In this document: piece after piece, positions 24,218-33,244 of the stretch | How positions within the stretch are numbered: the stretch's first letter is position 1 | Layout of the letters: each line of letters opens with the position of its first letter | Assembly: GCA_021155905.1 (NCBI GenBank) | Contig: JAJNBG010000018.1 | Span: 46,321 to 110,320 of the forward strand | Length of the DNA: 64,000 nt | Source: Bacteroidota bacterium | Lineage (GTDB): Bacteria > Bacteroidota > Bacteroidia > B-17B0 > Aurantibacillaceae | Reading direction: 5' to 3' | The notes under the pieces: generated by a model | Told to the model about the DNA's origin: nothing | What the model saw: the letters and a program-made list of their open reading frames with translations, nothing else | Databases searched by the model: none | Made by a program: the position numbers and the translations under genes

Positions 24218-25246
24218 ATGAACGAAAATTTAGACGCTAATAATGAAAAATTAAACGGAACGGATAGGGAATATGAAAAAGCTTTGCGTCCTGTAGAATT
24301 TAATGATTTTAGCGGACAGGAATCGGTCGTTGACAATTTACTGGTGTTTGTTCAGGCTGCTAAAAAAAGGGAAGAAGCTTTGGATCATGTTTTATTGCAT
24401 GGTCCCCCGGGTTTAGGTAAAACAACTCTAGCGCACATTATTTCAAACGATCTGGGCGTGAATTTAAGAGTGACCAGCGGTCCGGTTATAGATAAACCTG
24501 GAGATCTTGCCGGCCTGTTAACCAACCTGGAACCATTTGATGTATTATTTGTAGATGAGATTCATCGATTGAGTCCTATTGTGGAAGAATATCTGTATTC
24601 TGCCATGGAAGATTATAAAATTGACATCATGATTGACAGTGGGCCAAACGCCCGAACTGTGCAGATAAAATTAAATCCGTTTACCCTGGTTGGCGCAACC
24701 ACGCGAAGCGGTTTATTAACCGCCCCTTTGCGCGCGCGTTTCGGAATCACTTCCCGTTTAAATTATTACGACAGTAAAGTATTAACCGGTATTGTTCAAC
24801 GCAGTGCAGCGATCTTAGGAGTTGAGATAGCTGATGAAGCCGCTTATGAAATAGCCAGGAGAAGCCGTGGAACCCCAAGGATTGCGAATGCTTTATTAAG
24901 ACGCGTCAGGGACTTTGCGCAAATAAAAGGGGACGGCACCATTACTATTGAAATTGCCACCTATGGATTGAAAGCCTTAAACGTTGATAAAAACGGATTG
25001 GATGAAATGGACATTCGCATCCTTTCAGCCATCATCGATAAATTTAAAGGCGGACCTGTAGGCATTACAACCATCAGCACAGCCGTGGGTGAAGAATCAG
25101 GAACGATTGAAGAAGTGTATGAACCGTTTTTAATCCAAGAAGGTTATTTAGCGCGCACACCCAGGGGGCGTGAAGCCACCGAAAAGGCATACAAGCACTT
25201 AGGAAGATCATTTAAAGGAAGATTAGGCGGCCTCTTTGAGGACTAA
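24218..25246 (+). CDS. ruvB: Holliday junction branch-migration ATPase RuvB
   Basis: Hexameric AAA+ motor that, with RuvA, drives branch migration of Holliday junctions. The 342-residue protein has the family order: N-terminal [12 protein letters not shown], Walker A GPPGLGKT at 62-69, Walker B with DEIH at 113-116, sensor 1 VGATTRSG, and arginine-finger region [10 protein letters not shown]. The sensor 2 segment [18 protein letters not shown] and the C-terminal winged helix ([20 protein letters not shown]) follow. Length is standard. ruvA and ruvC are not in the window. A hairpin terminator follows, so it is probably monocistronic. Confidence 0.97.
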   Translation: MNENLDANNEKLNGTDREYEKALRPVEFNDFSGQESVVDNLLVFVQAAKKREEALDHVLLHGPPGLGKTTLAHIISNDLGVNLRVTSGPVIDKPGDLAGLLTNLEPFDVLFVDEIHRLSPIVEEYLYSAMEDYKIDIMIDSGPNARTVQIKLNPFTLVGATTRSGLLTAPLRARFGITSRLNYYDSKVLTGIVQRSAAILGVEIADEAAYEIARRSRGTPRIANALLRRVRDFAQIKGDGTITIEIATYGLKALNVDKNGLDEMDIRILSAIIDKFKGGPVGITTISTAVGEESGTIEEVYEPFLIQEGYLARTPRGREATEKAYKHLGRSFKGRLGGLFED

Positions 25247-25251
25247 TAAGA

Positions 25252-25271
25252 AATACCCTCACAAGGGTATT
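25252..25271 (+). terminator. ruvB terminator
   Basis: AATACCCT-CACA-AGGGTATT, an 8-bp perfect stem with a tetraloop, 5 bp after the ruvB stop. The downstream tract is only weakly T-rich. Confidence 0.65.
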
Positions 25272-25340
25272 GTACTAAGTTTTACAGATCTTTAATTTTA
25301 CGTGCATTACTTAGTATTTCTAACCCTTCAATTACAGGAC

Positions 25341-26342
25341 ATGAATTTTAACACACCTATCAAACTCGTTCAGGCCATTGCCTTTACATGTTTAATCTCA
25401 AATAATTTCTTTAGTCAAAATCCGTTAACGAAAAAAATGGAAATCGTCCCCGGTGACTATTACACGGTTAATTTTTCTCCGGATAGTAAATATGTATTGG
25501 GAACCAGTTTTTCAAATCTTAAATACAGCGAAACGCTAACAATAAGAGCCGGAGGCACCCAGGTATTTAATATCGAAACCGGGGTAAAAGAAATGGCAAA
25601 AACTGACAGACCGGCTTTATGTGCAGTTTTCAGGCCGGATGGCAAAGAAATTCTGTCGGCTGAATTATCGAATGGCCCACAAACCTTTTCTTTTAAAGAA
25701 GGTGCCGAAAAATCACTGAAATCTCAAAATGAGGAAGTAACCTTTACGACTTTATATACAGAAGATGGCCTCGATGCCATTACGGGTACTGTTCAGGGTA
25801 ATATTCATATAACCGAGATCGCCACAGGAAAACTGAAAAAAACGATTAAAGCAAATGACTCTGCACAAATTGTGATCAGTTTACATTTAATAAATAATGG
25901 AAAGACCCTTATTACGCATTCTGCCGGTGCGATTCAGTTTTGGGATCTCGCTTCAGGGAAATTAACAAAATATTATACACCAGAAAATGGCAAGGCAGTT
26001 GGGTACGTTGCAATAAGTGGAGACAAAAAAACGATGATAAGCCAAAGTGGTAAAACAGTATCTATTTGGAATTTAGAAGCTATGGATGTGAAAACTACCT
26101 TTGAAACCAGTTGGAAATATTGTGGTGCGGTTTCTCCTGACGGATCATTAATTGCGTTAGGATTTGATGGCGGCTTTTATACATTCAACAATAAAGGTGA
26201 AGTAATAAGGGGTTGGGGAGGTGATGACGTCAATATTAAAACACTGGCATTTTCACCAGATGGAAAATTGTGCGCAGCAGGATTATCCGCAGGGCAATTG
26301 TTTATTTTTGACGCAGCTATATTAGCAACACATGCTGAGTAA
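25341..26342 (+). CDS. Secreted WD40-like beta-propeller protein
   Basis: 333-residue protein. The ATG at 25341 gives a signal peptide (MNFNTPIKLVQAIAFTCLISNNFFSQ); an ATG at 25302 would put 13 extra residues before it. The mature region has about seven WD40/quinoprotein-like blades with recurring F-S-P-D-[GS]-K: VNFSPDSKYVLGTSF, AVFRPDGKEILSAEL, TLYTEDGLDAITGT, TAGAIQFWDLASGKLTKYY-like blade, SIWNLEAMDVKTTF, AVSPDGSLIALGF and LAFSPDGKLCAAGL. Propellers of this type are usually protein-binding. No enzymatic residues are evident and the role is unknown. It converges with the AI-2E permease gene. Confidence 0.75.
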   Translation: MNFNTPIKLVQAIAFTCLISNNFFSQNPLTKKMEIVPGDYYTVNFSPDSKYVLGTSFSNLKYSETLTIRAGGTQVFNIETGVKEMAKTDRPALCAVFRPDGKEILSAELSNGPQTFSFKEGAEKSLKSQNEEVTFTTLYTEDGLDAITGTVQGNIHITEIATGKLKKTIKANDSAQIVISLHLINNGKTLITHSAGAIQFWDLASGKLTKYYTPENGKAVGYVAISGDKKTMISQSGKTVSIWNLEAMDVKTTFETSWKYCGAVSPDGSLIALGFDGGFYTFNNKGEVIRGWGGDDVNIKTLAFSPDGKLCAAGLSAGQLFIFDAAILATHAE

Positions 26343-26401
26343 TCCTCACCGTTTTTTAATGAATTTGCTTCACATTTAATTAGTGATTTAAACTATAATC
26401 C

Positions 26402-26466
26402 CGGCACTTCCATTTTCATACAACAAATTTTCAGATTAATAAATTGTTTATGATTGAGGTGCCGGA
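26402..26466. repeat. Long-loop inverted repeat between convergent genes
   Basis: CCGGCACTTC (26402-26411) pairs with GAGGTGCCGG (26457-26466) over 10 positions including one G-U, enclosing a 45-nt AT-rich loop that contains a smaller AACAA/TTGTT stem. It lies between the convergent WD40-like and AI-2E genes. It could be a bidirectional terminator or a remnant of a mobile palindromic element. Confidence 0.45.
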
Positions 26467-26517
26467 AAATCATACTAGCACTTGGGAGATCATTAAGGAA
26501 GATTAGAAGCTTGTAGA

Positions 26518-27633
26518 TTAAGATTCGGGTTTTCCCTTCGCCTTATTTAAAGGAAATTTTTTACTGTAAATAAAAGGTAATCCCAGCTCCAGTACAGTTT
26601 CTTTAACTTTTGCTTTGGATGTGAGATTGTGATAATCCGCATAATATATCTTCAGTAAAATCACAAAATAAGAAATCAATAATGGTCCAAAGATCAGGCC
26701 AGTGATCCCCAAATACTCTAATCCTAAGATAATACCAAGAACGGTAATTACTGGATGAACGTCGGCCATTTTTTTCGCCAGCAGAAACCGGATCACGTTA
26801 TCCATACTTCCCATAATGACTACGCTCCATGTCATAACTATAACACCTTGCCATGTATGGCCAATCACAAACAAATAAATACAAACCGGTAACCAAATGA
26901 CACCTGTTCCCACAATCGGGATAATAGAGGCAAAACCTGTTAGAATGGCCCAAAAACCGGCTTCAGGCACACCTGTCAATAAATAAATGATGTAGGCGAA
27001 GAATCCCTGTACGATTGCGATTAACGGAATACCAATCGCGTTACTAAATGTTTGAGCTTTCAATTCCTCTCCAAACATTTTTATTTTACTTTTTTTAAAC
27101 GGCAGAGACAATATGATAGACGCTTCCATCCGGTTAAAATTAATGAGCATGAAATATAAAAAGAAATAAAGCATGACTACAGAGGAAAAAAAAGCCAGTC
27201 CCTGATTCAATGCACCGGAAAACACTTTGGTGCTTTCTGCTTTTACAAGATCAATATTTTTAACGGTTAAAATTTTAACGCCATACTGATGCTGTAAAGT
27301 CGAATCCATTTGATGAATGTAGGGCATCATCACTTCAGGATTTGAAGCTACCGGCATCACTTTATTATATACCATGGACACAAAAAATGAGATTGGCAAT
27401 AAAATAATAAAAAAGGAAACAATATTGATTAAAATAGCAGCCATGCTTTTTTTCCATTTCTTTTCATTCACTAATTTATGCATCCAGCCTTTAAACAATA
27501 CATAAAATATCACGCTTCCCAAAAAAGCAGTGAAGTATTCTTTGAGAGAAAATACAAGCAATAAACCAAATAAAATAATAATGACGGAAAAGATGCTCTT
27601 ATTCAAGTTAAATGCCGGTTTTGTTTCTTCCAT
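26518..27633 (-). CDS. AI-2E family (PerM-like) transporter
   Basis: Polytopic inner-membrane permease of the AI-2E/UPF0118 family, 371 residues. Hydrophobic segments lie near 13-50 (paired), 60-85, 150-170 and 200-345. The conserved C-terminal block reads PEAGFWAILTGFASIIPIVGTGVIWLPV, followed by GLEYLGITGLIFGPLLISYF, both characteristic of the family. The usual members run about 350 residues. Substrates differ between members (autoinducer-2 export, Na+/H+ antiport) and none can be assigned here. Divergent from the YtxH-like operon with a 72-bp intergenic region in which I see no consensus promoter. Confidence 0.85.
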   Translation of the reverse strand: MEETKPAFNLNKSIFSVIIILFGLLLVFSLKEYFTAFLGSVIFYVLFKGWMHKLVNEKKWKKSMAAILINIVSFFIILLPISFFVSMVYNKVMPVASNPEVMMPYIHQMDSTLQHQYGVKILTVKNIDLVKAESTKVFSGALNQGLAFFSSVVMLYFFLYFMLINFNRMEASIILSLPFKKSKIKMFGEELKAQTFSNAIGIPLIAIVQGFFAYIIYLLTGVPEAGFWAILTGFASIIPIVGTGVIWLPVCIYLFVIGHTWQGVIVMTWSVVIMGSMDNVIRFLLAKKMADVHPVITVLGIILGLEYLGITGLIFGPLLISYFVILLKIYYADYHNLTSKAKVKETVLELGLPFIYSKKFPLNKAKGKPES

Positions 27634-27705
27634 GATTATAATCAGTATAGTGTATTAGTGGGAATTTTTCAGTAAATTAGTGTAAATATTCAACACCACA
27701 AAATC

Positions 27706-27933
27706 ATGGGCGATAAAGGAAAAATAATGGGAGCACTCGTTTTGGGTGCAGTAGCAGGAGCAGCCATTGTGAAGTTATTAGAAACAGACAAAGGTAAGGA
27801 GCTTGTTGCCAGCGCTAAAGAAAAAGCAGCCTCTGCTGCGGAAGACATTAAAGCAAAGATAAACCAATTAGAATCAGAACTGACCGAGTTACTAAAAACG
27901 GAAAAAGGGGATAATGTTAACAACGAAGTCTGA
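27706..27933 (+). CDS. YtxH-like small membrane-anchored protein
   Basis: 75-residue protein with the YtxH layout: a Gly/Ala-rich hydrophobic N-terminal segment (GALVLGAVAGAAIVKLLE, about 9-26) followed by an amphipathic, charged Ala/Lys/Glu helix (SAKEKAASAAEDIKAKINQLESELTELL). Such proteins are associated with envelope stress in Firmicutes and Bacteroidota, with no defined biochemical role. First gene of a three-gene operon whose stop overlaps the next start by one base. Confidence 0.78.
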   Translation: MGDKGKIMGALVLGAVAGAAIVKLLETDKGKELVASAKEKAASAAEDIKAKINQLESELTELLKTEKGDNVNNEV

Positions 27934-28313
27934 TGGAAAATAATCCCGATACGTATTTTGACGAAACATACGAGTTAGTAAAAAAATATACGGATGATCG
28001 CCTACTATTATTAAAAATTCAAACCGCAAAAAAAACGGCAAAAGTAACCAGTAAGGTTATTTTCATTTTTATTGCGTCTATACTCGCATTTTTTGTTTTA
28101 ATGTTTATCGGTTTTATGGCTGCGTACTTTTTTGCAGAAAAAATGCATAATACATTTTATGGATTTGCTACGGTGGCTGGCATTTTCCTTGCACTGTTAC
28201 TGTTATTTATGATTATATATAAAAGCTACTTCTCTGGTAAAATCAAAGACATGATCACCGGTATATTTTTTGAAAATGACCCCTACGATTTAAATGAAGA
28301 CGATGAAGCATAA
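27933..28313 (+). CDS. Holin-superfamily-III-like (DUF1469-type) membrane protein
   Basis: 126-residue protein with an N-terminal amphipathic helix (TYELVKKYTDDRLLLLKIQTAKKTAKVTS), two transmembrane helices (about 43-66 and 77-97) and a charged C-terminus ending in LNEDDEA. This matches the Phage_holin_3_6/DUF1469 layout that usually sits with YtxH-like genes; it is not evidence for a prophage. Overlaps its neighbours on both sides, so the three are translationally coupled. Confidence 0.7.
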   Translation: MENNPDTYFDETYELVKKYTDDRLLLLKIQTAKKTAKVTSKVIFIFIASILAFFVLMFIGFMAAYFFAEKMHNTFYGFATVAGIFLALLLLFMIIYKSYFSGKIKDMITGIFFENDPYDLNEDDEA

Positions 28314-28608
28314 TTATCCGATAAATAACTTTTCAGATCTTGAGCGTGAAGAGATCCGTCTGAAAATGCGTTTGAAAAAACAGGAAGAAGTGATTAAAAT
28401 CAAACTCAAAACCTTGCCTGAAGAAATTGTAACGGCCGGTGCCAGTAAATTGATTACAGGTGTTTTAAGCGGAAACTTCTTAAACACTGCCATTTCTATT
28501 ATAAAAACAGTAGGTTCTTCACTAACCGGAAATAACGATTCAAAATCAGAATCAGGCGGAATTATGAACCTGATCAAAACCTTGGTTAAAGCAAAATTGT
28601 CAAGCTAG
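28294..28608 (+). CDS. Hypothetical protein of the YtxH/holin-like operon
   Basis: 104 residues, no named family. The N-terminal half is a highly charged helix (LEREEIRLKMRLKKQEEVIKIKLKTLPEEI). The C-terminal half has two weakly hydrophobic, Gly/Ser-containing segments (ASKLITGVLSGNFLNTAISIIKTVGSSL and GIMNLIKTLVKAKL) that could associate with the membrane. The ATG at 28294 overlaps the previous gene by 20 bp; ATG 28303 is an alternative. Confidence 0.7.
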   Translation: MKTMKHNYPINNFSDLEREEIRLKMRLKKQEEVIKIKLKTLPEEIVTAGASKLITGVLSGNFLNTAISIIKTVGSSLTGNNDSKSESGGIMNLIKTLVKAKLSS

Positions 28609-28620
28609 GATTTTTTTAAA

Positions 28621-29553
28621 TTGTTGCTCTCCTCAAAACATACGCATATCATTAAATCAGAAGCTAAACGTTTGGGCTTTGATTTTTGTGGAATCTCAAA
28701 AGCAGAATTTTTAACTGAAGAAGCGCCCAGACTGGAAGCATGGCTCCGTTCAAACAGGCATGGAAAAATGGAATACATGGAAAACCATTTTGACAAACGC
28801 CTTGACCCTACTCTTTTAGTTGACGGAGCGAAATCGGTGGTTTCCTTACTCTATAATTATTATCCGGAACAAACACAGAATCCGGAAGCTCCAAAAATTT
28901 CAAAGTATGCTTATGGTCTTGATTACCATGACATCATTAAAGATAAATTAAAAGAATTTTTAAATACACTCAAAGAGCAGATTGGTGAAGTTAATGGCCG
29001 CGCTTTTGTTGACAGTGCACCCGTTCTCGATAAAGCGTGGGCAAAAAAAAGTGGTTTGGGTTGGATTGGAAAAAACTCAAATCTGATCAATAAACAAAAA
29101 GGATCTTTCTTTTTCATTGCAGAATTAATTATTGATCTGGATTTAGAGTATGACGGTCCGATTAAAGATTACTGCGGCACCTGCACGAAATGCATTGATG
29201 CCTGCCCAACAGAAGCGATTGTAGCGCCATACATCGTGGATGGGAGTAAATGCATTAGCTACTTAACCATCGAATTAAAAGATGCCATCCCTGGTGAGTT
29301 TAAAGATAAAATGGACAACTGGGTATTTGGCTGCGATGTTTGCCAGGATGTTTGTCCATGGAACAGCTTCAGTGAAATGCACCATGAACCGCAATTTCAA
29401 AACAACAACGGGCTATTAAATTATTCATCCAATGACTGGTACGACTTGAGTGAAGAATTATTCAATAAAGTCTTCAAAGAAAGTGCTGTAAAACGAACAA
29501 AATTCAAAGGATTAAAAAGAAACCTGGAATTCATCAAACCCTTTAAAAAATAA
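28621..29553 (+). CDS. queG: Epoxyqueuosine reductase QueG
   Basis: Cobalamin- and [4Fe-4S]-dependent enzyme for the last step of queuosine synthesis in tRNA, reducing epoxyqueuosine to queuosine. 310 residues. The N-terminal cobalamin-binding region has [10 protein letters not shown] and [13 protein letters not shown], and the middle has [24 protein letters not shown]. Two ferredoxin-type clusters are intact: [12 protein letters not shown] and CDVCQDVCP with an extra C-I-S-Y. A shorter C-terminus than E. coli QueG (HEAT repeat truncated) is usual in Bacteroidota. The start must be TTG (28621 or 28624), because an in-frame TAG lies at 28606-28608 and no ATG precedes the conserved region. Confidence 0.93.
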   Translation: MLLSSKHTHIIKSEAKRLGFDFCGISKAEFLTEEAPRLEAWLRSNRHGKMEYMENHFDKRLDPTLLVDGAKSVVSLLYNYYPEQTQNPEAPKISKYAYGLDYHDIIKDKLKEFLNTLKEQIGEVNGRAFVDSAPVLDKAWAKKSGLGWIGKNSNLINKQKGSFFFIAELIIDLDLEYDGPIKDYCGTCTKCIDACPTEAIVAPYIVDGSKCISYLTIELKDAIPGEFKDKMDNWVFGCDVCQDVCPWNSFSEMHHEPQFQNNNGLLNYSSNDWYDLSEELFNKVFKESAVKRTKFKGLKRNLEFIKPFKK

Positions 29554-32181
29554 TTATTGGGATCCAAATCTAAATCCAAGGGTTGAACGCGAATCTGATT
29601 CTCCGATAATCAAATGTTTCACATCATCGAAAGTAAGGTGAATCAGGTCTTCGGTGCTTCGATCAGAACTCGCAATAGAAGCCATTCGTAAATTTTGCTT
29701 CATCACACATTCACTCACGGTTTGCCTCACAGTTCTGGCATTACCGAAAAACTTGTCTTTTTTATTAATCAGGGAAGTGAAATAAGAATTCAAATGATCC
29801 AACGCTTCCTGTGTCGGAGTCAATCCTTCTTTCTTAAATAACTGGCTTGCTATTGTCAGTAACTGATCGATGTTATAATCCGAAAACGAATAAGTTTTAT
29901 CAAACCTTGATTTTAAACCCGGATTCATCTCAACGAATCGGTGCATATTTTCCGGATAACCTGCTACAATGACACCAAACTGGCCTCTCATATCTTCCAT
30001 CTTTTTCAAGATTACTTCAATCGCCTCCTTACCAAATCCATTTTGCCCATCTTCAGACAGGGCATAAGCTTCATCGATAAATAACACACCGCCCATCGCA
30101 GCATCTATTTTTTCTTTGGTTTTAATAGCAGTTTGACCGATGTATCCTGCAATTAGCCCCTCCCTGTCCACTTCCACCACATGTCCACGTTCTAACAAAC
30201 CCAATGATTTATAAATTTTAGCAATAATGCGGGCCAATGTTGTTTTACCTGTTCCAGGATTACCGGTAAAAACAGAATGCAGGGAAAATTTATTGACTAC
30301 GTCTTTTCCGGTTTCATTATAAAAGCGGATCAACTTCACTAATTCACTAACATCCTGTTTGATATTTTCCATACCAACCAACTCATTTAATTCGGCAAGC
30401 GCTAAATTCAATTCCTTTTCATTGACCGATAATTTCAGTTTCTTCTTTTCACTTGACATGAATACATTTTTCATGTCAACGAGCGTGATTGTCGAAAGAT
30501 CTTCCTTGGTTAAAGCATCCATGTTCTCAGATTTCATCAAGCGAAGTCCCATATCCTGTTTTGCTTCTTCCATAACGGCGTTGACGAAGCGCGCGTTACC
30601 AAAACTGTTGTCCCGTTTACGATATGCCTCTGTGAGTTGCTCTTGCAAATATATCTGTGCTTCGGGAGTGATGGTCAGTTGTTTTTGCTCAGCACAATAA
30701 TTTGCAATTTGAAATAATTCGTCCGGCATATAATCTTCAAAATGAAAATACTCTGAGAAGCGTGATTTTAAACCCGGATTACTATCAATAAACGTGTTCA
30801 TTTCCTTAGGATAACCAGCCACAATGATAGCAAGGTCACCTTTTCCGTCACTCATTTCTTTCAGTAAGATTTCGATGACCTCTTTCCCAAAATCTTTGCT
30901 ATCCTCTCCCGAACGGGCTAAAGCATAGGCTTCATCAATAAATAAAATACCACCGCGGGCTTCATCGATAGCTTTTTTAACCTTGGGTGCAGTTTGTCCG
31001 ATATACTCTCCCACTAAAACGGAGCGATCCACTTCATACACATGTCCCTTGCTTAACAGACCCATTTTTTGGTAGATCTTTCCTAATTTTTTCACAACGG
31101 TTGTTTTTCCGGTGCCTGGATTTCCTGTGAAAACAGAGTGTAAAGAAAGGACAGAGCCGTCATCAAAACCTTTTTCTTTTCTAAGCTTCGTGAAATTCAA
31201 ATACGTAATGTTTTCATGAATACTCTTCTTCACGTTTTCCAGACCAATCAACGAATCGACTTCATTTAACAATTCATCCAGCGTTTTTTCAGAGGCCTCA
31301 ATGGTATTTCCGGTAATATTGGATGAACTTCCTGAATTGATTGCGATCGTTTGATCAATACTGCTGATCAGCTGCAGCTCTCCTTCCTCTTCAACATTTT
31401 TACACTCAAAGGTTACTGCGCCGATTAAAACATCCATAAAGACAATCTCCAGTGCATATTTATCATCTTTCCAGGAACCAGGTATGGCATTGCCCCAACC
31501 TAAATCAAGCGTATAAGTATAATCTTTTTTATTAGCGTCGATATATCCTGTTTTAACCTGGTGCGCTTTATGCTGGCCGGCGTCATCCACATAATTTAAA
31601 AACAGTTCATAATTAAAGGCGATGTTGGTTTGCGCTTTTACTTTAATTTCAGCCCAGACATATTGCGTCTGATCTTTGTTAAAGCTTTTCAAGTATTTAC
31701 GCTGGCGCTGGTTCCAGCCATCCACATCGCCATGGTATAATTTCACATGTTCGATGGAGAAATAGGGATTTGAATTCTTTGTGACCAATCCAACATCTTC
31801 AACAAAAAAACGCTGGGAACCAACTACTATTCCATCAATGATCGCTAGCCATTGATAAACACCTTTTTTCCAAAAAGCACCAAGGTTAGGAGTTCCCCAA
31901 CCATCACGTACATAAAAAATATTTTCTTCTTTACTTACTTTTAATTCAGAGTCCAGGGTGCATATTGTAAGATTTCCGGACGGAAGTATTTCTTCGCACT
32001 TCACTGAAACTTTTGCCGTCCAGTCTTCCTCATCAAATAATTTATTGTATAACGCGAGCTCAAAACGCAAATAAGTAGTTTCTGCTCTATCAAATATAGT
32101 GCGGTAGCGCTTGGTAGAATTTGCCATCCATTCATCTGATGAATAAGCAGAAAGGCTTTTGAATTTATATCGTTTGTCCAT
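29554..32181 (-). CDS. Double-AAA ATPase (CbxX/CfqX-like) with duplicated N-terminal domain
   Basis: 875-residue cytosolic protein. Residues about 35-131 and 172-264 are two copies of a beta-rich domain, each ending in the same signature: GWG, a Gly and W-K, Y, I, D, then I-[VG]-G, F and [DN]-V. After an Asn/Ser-rich linker come two AAA+ modules of the CbbX/EccA/SpoVK type. Module 1 has Walker A GNPGTGKT 353-360 and Walker B FIDEAYAL 414-421. Module 2 has Walker A 640-647 and Walker B 701-708. Both keep the pore-like YIGQTA and sensor GNAR segments, so both look active. Relatives act as protein-remodelling ATPases (Rubisco activase CbbX, ESX secretion EccA). The target here is unknown. It follows galE, 13 bp downstream. 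Confidence 0.82.
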   Translation of the reverse strand: MDKRYKFKSLSAYSSDEWMANSTKRYRTIFDRAETTYLRFELALYNKLFDEEDWTAKVSVKCEEILPSGNLTICTLDSELKVSKEENIFYVRDGWGTPNLGAFWKKGVYQWLAIIDGIVVGSQRFFVEDVGLVTKNSNPYFSIEHVKLYHGDVDGWNQRQRKYLKSFNKDQTQYVWAEIKVKAQTNIAFNYELFLNYVDDAGQHKAHQVKTGYIDANKKDYTYTLDLGWGNAIPGSWKDDKYALEIVFMDVLIGAVTFECKNVEEEGELQLISSIDQTIAINSGSSSNITGNTIEASEKTLDELLNEVDSLIGLENVKKSIHENITYLNFTKLRKEKGFDDGSVLSLHSVFTGNPGTGKTTVVKKLGKIYQKMGLLSKGHVYEVDRSVLVGEYIGQTAPKVKKAIDEARGGILFIDEAYALARSGEDSKDFGKEVIEILLKEMSDGKGDLAIIVAGYPKEMNTFIDSNPGLKSRFSEYFHFEDYMPDELFQIANYCAEQKQLTITPEAQIYLQEQLTEAYRKRDNSFGNARFVNAVMEEAKQDMGLRLMKSENMDALTKEDLSTITLVDMKNVFMSSEKKKLKLSVNEKELNLALAELNELVGMENIKQDVSELVKLIRFYNETGKDVVNKFSLHSVFTGNPGTGKTTLARIIAKIYKSLGLLERGHVVEVDREGLIAGYIGQTAIKTKEKIDAAMGGVLFIDEAYALSEDGQNGFGKEAIEVILKKMEDMRGQFGVIVAGYPENMHRFVEMNPGLKSRFDKTYSFSDYNIDQLLTIASQLFKKEGLTPTQEALDHLNSYFTSLINKKDKFFGNARTVRQTVSECVMKQNLRMASIASSDRSTEDLIHLTFDDVKHLIIGESDSRSTLGFRFGSQ

Positions 32182-32194
32182 GTCCGGGCTTTGT

Positions 32195-33235
32195 TTATTG
32201 TTCGTCCTTAAGATGCACTTGCCATTTCCAGGCGCTCGACATCATATCATCCAAATTGTATTTAGGTGTCCAGTCCAATTCTTTCTTTACAAAATCATTA
32301 TTTGCATAAATACTAATTACATCACCTGGTCTTCTTGGCCCTATTTCATAATTCAATTTTTGTCGGGTCACTTTTTCAAAAGAACCAATAGCTTCCAAAA
32401 CACTTACACCTACACCAGTTCCCAAATTAAAAACAGAGGTTGCTTTTTTCTGTTTATTTTCGATTAAATAGTTTAATGCCCTGACATGAGCGTCTGCTAT
32501 GTCGCTCACATGAATATAATCCCTGATACAGGAACCATCCCTTGTATCATAGTCATCTCCGAAAACAGTTAGTTTTTGCAATATCCCTGCAGCAGTTTGA
32601 GTAATATATGGCACTAAATTATCAGGCCTTCCACGCGGGTACTCTCCATTAAAACCACTGGGATGGGCGCCCACAGGATTAAAATAGCGCAATAAAACAG
32701 ACTTGAATTTGGATTCGCTTTTTGTGAAATTAGTTACAATATCCTCACCCATTTGTTTGGTATGAGCGTATGGAGATTCAGCCACCGAAAACTGAGTCTG
32801 CTCCGTCACCGGTAATTTTTCAACATTACCATAAACTGAACAAGAGGATGAAAAAATAAAATTTGCTATACTCAATTTTTTACAAATCTTCAGAATATTT
32901 ACCAATGAGGCAATGTTGTTATGATAATACAACAGGGGATCTCCGACTGATTGAGGAACCGATTTAAAGGCAGCGAAATGAATAATGCCAATGGGATCTT
33001 TAACTTTACCGAGCGCTAACTCCAAAGCCTCCAGATTACAAATATCAACATTCAGATTTTTAACCTGTTTACCGGTAATAGCTTCGATTCTTTCAAAAGT
33101 CTTTGCCGTTGAATTCGAAAAATTATCGATTGAAACAACATTATAATTTGTTTGTTGTAGTAATTCGATAATGGTGTGAGAGCCAATATAACCTGCCCCA
33201 CCTGTAACGATAATAGTAGAATTTTGATTTAACAT
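32195..33235 (-). CDS. galE: UDP-glucose 4-epimerase
   Basis: Interconverts UDP-glucose and UDP-galactose, supplying galactose units for glycans. The 346-residue extended-SDR has the NAD motif GGAGYIGSH at the N-terminus, FAAFKSVPQSV, the SSSCSVYG catalytic Ser region and Y-A-H-T-K with the catalytic Tyr/Lys. RYFNPVGAHPSG and the C-terminal RRPGDVISIYANN follow; these two are diagnostic for GalE rather than other NDP-sugar epimerases. Ten bp downstream of a GT4 gene on the same strand. Confidence 0.94.
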   Translation of the reverse strand: MLNQNSTIIVTGGAGYIGSHTIIELLQQTNYNVVSIDNFSNSTAKTFERIEAITGKQVKNLNVDICNLEALELALGKVKDPIGIIHFAAFKSVPQSVGDPLLYYHNNIASLVNILKICKKLSIANFIFSSSCSVYGNVEKLPVTEQTQFSVAESPYAHTKQMGEDIVTNFTKSESKFKSVLLRYFNPVGAHPSGFNGEYPRGRPDNLVPYITQTAAGILQKLTVFGDDYDTRDGSCIRDYIHVSDIADAHVRALNYLIENKQKKATSVFNLGTGVGVSVLEAIGSFEKVTRQKLNYEIGPRRPGDVISIYANNDFVKKELDWTPKYNLDDMMSSAWKWQVHLKDEQ

Positions 33236-33244
33236 AATCTAAGT

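Noticed and set aside
27933..28313. Prophage holin
   Set aside because: No phage genes nearby; the YtxH neighbour and layout fit the chromosomal DUF1469-type operon.
30359..30700. 113-codon plus-strand frame inside the AAA ATPase gene
   Set aside because: Antisense shadow; Ser/Phe-rich composition typical of reverse reading of Glu/Lys-rich protein.
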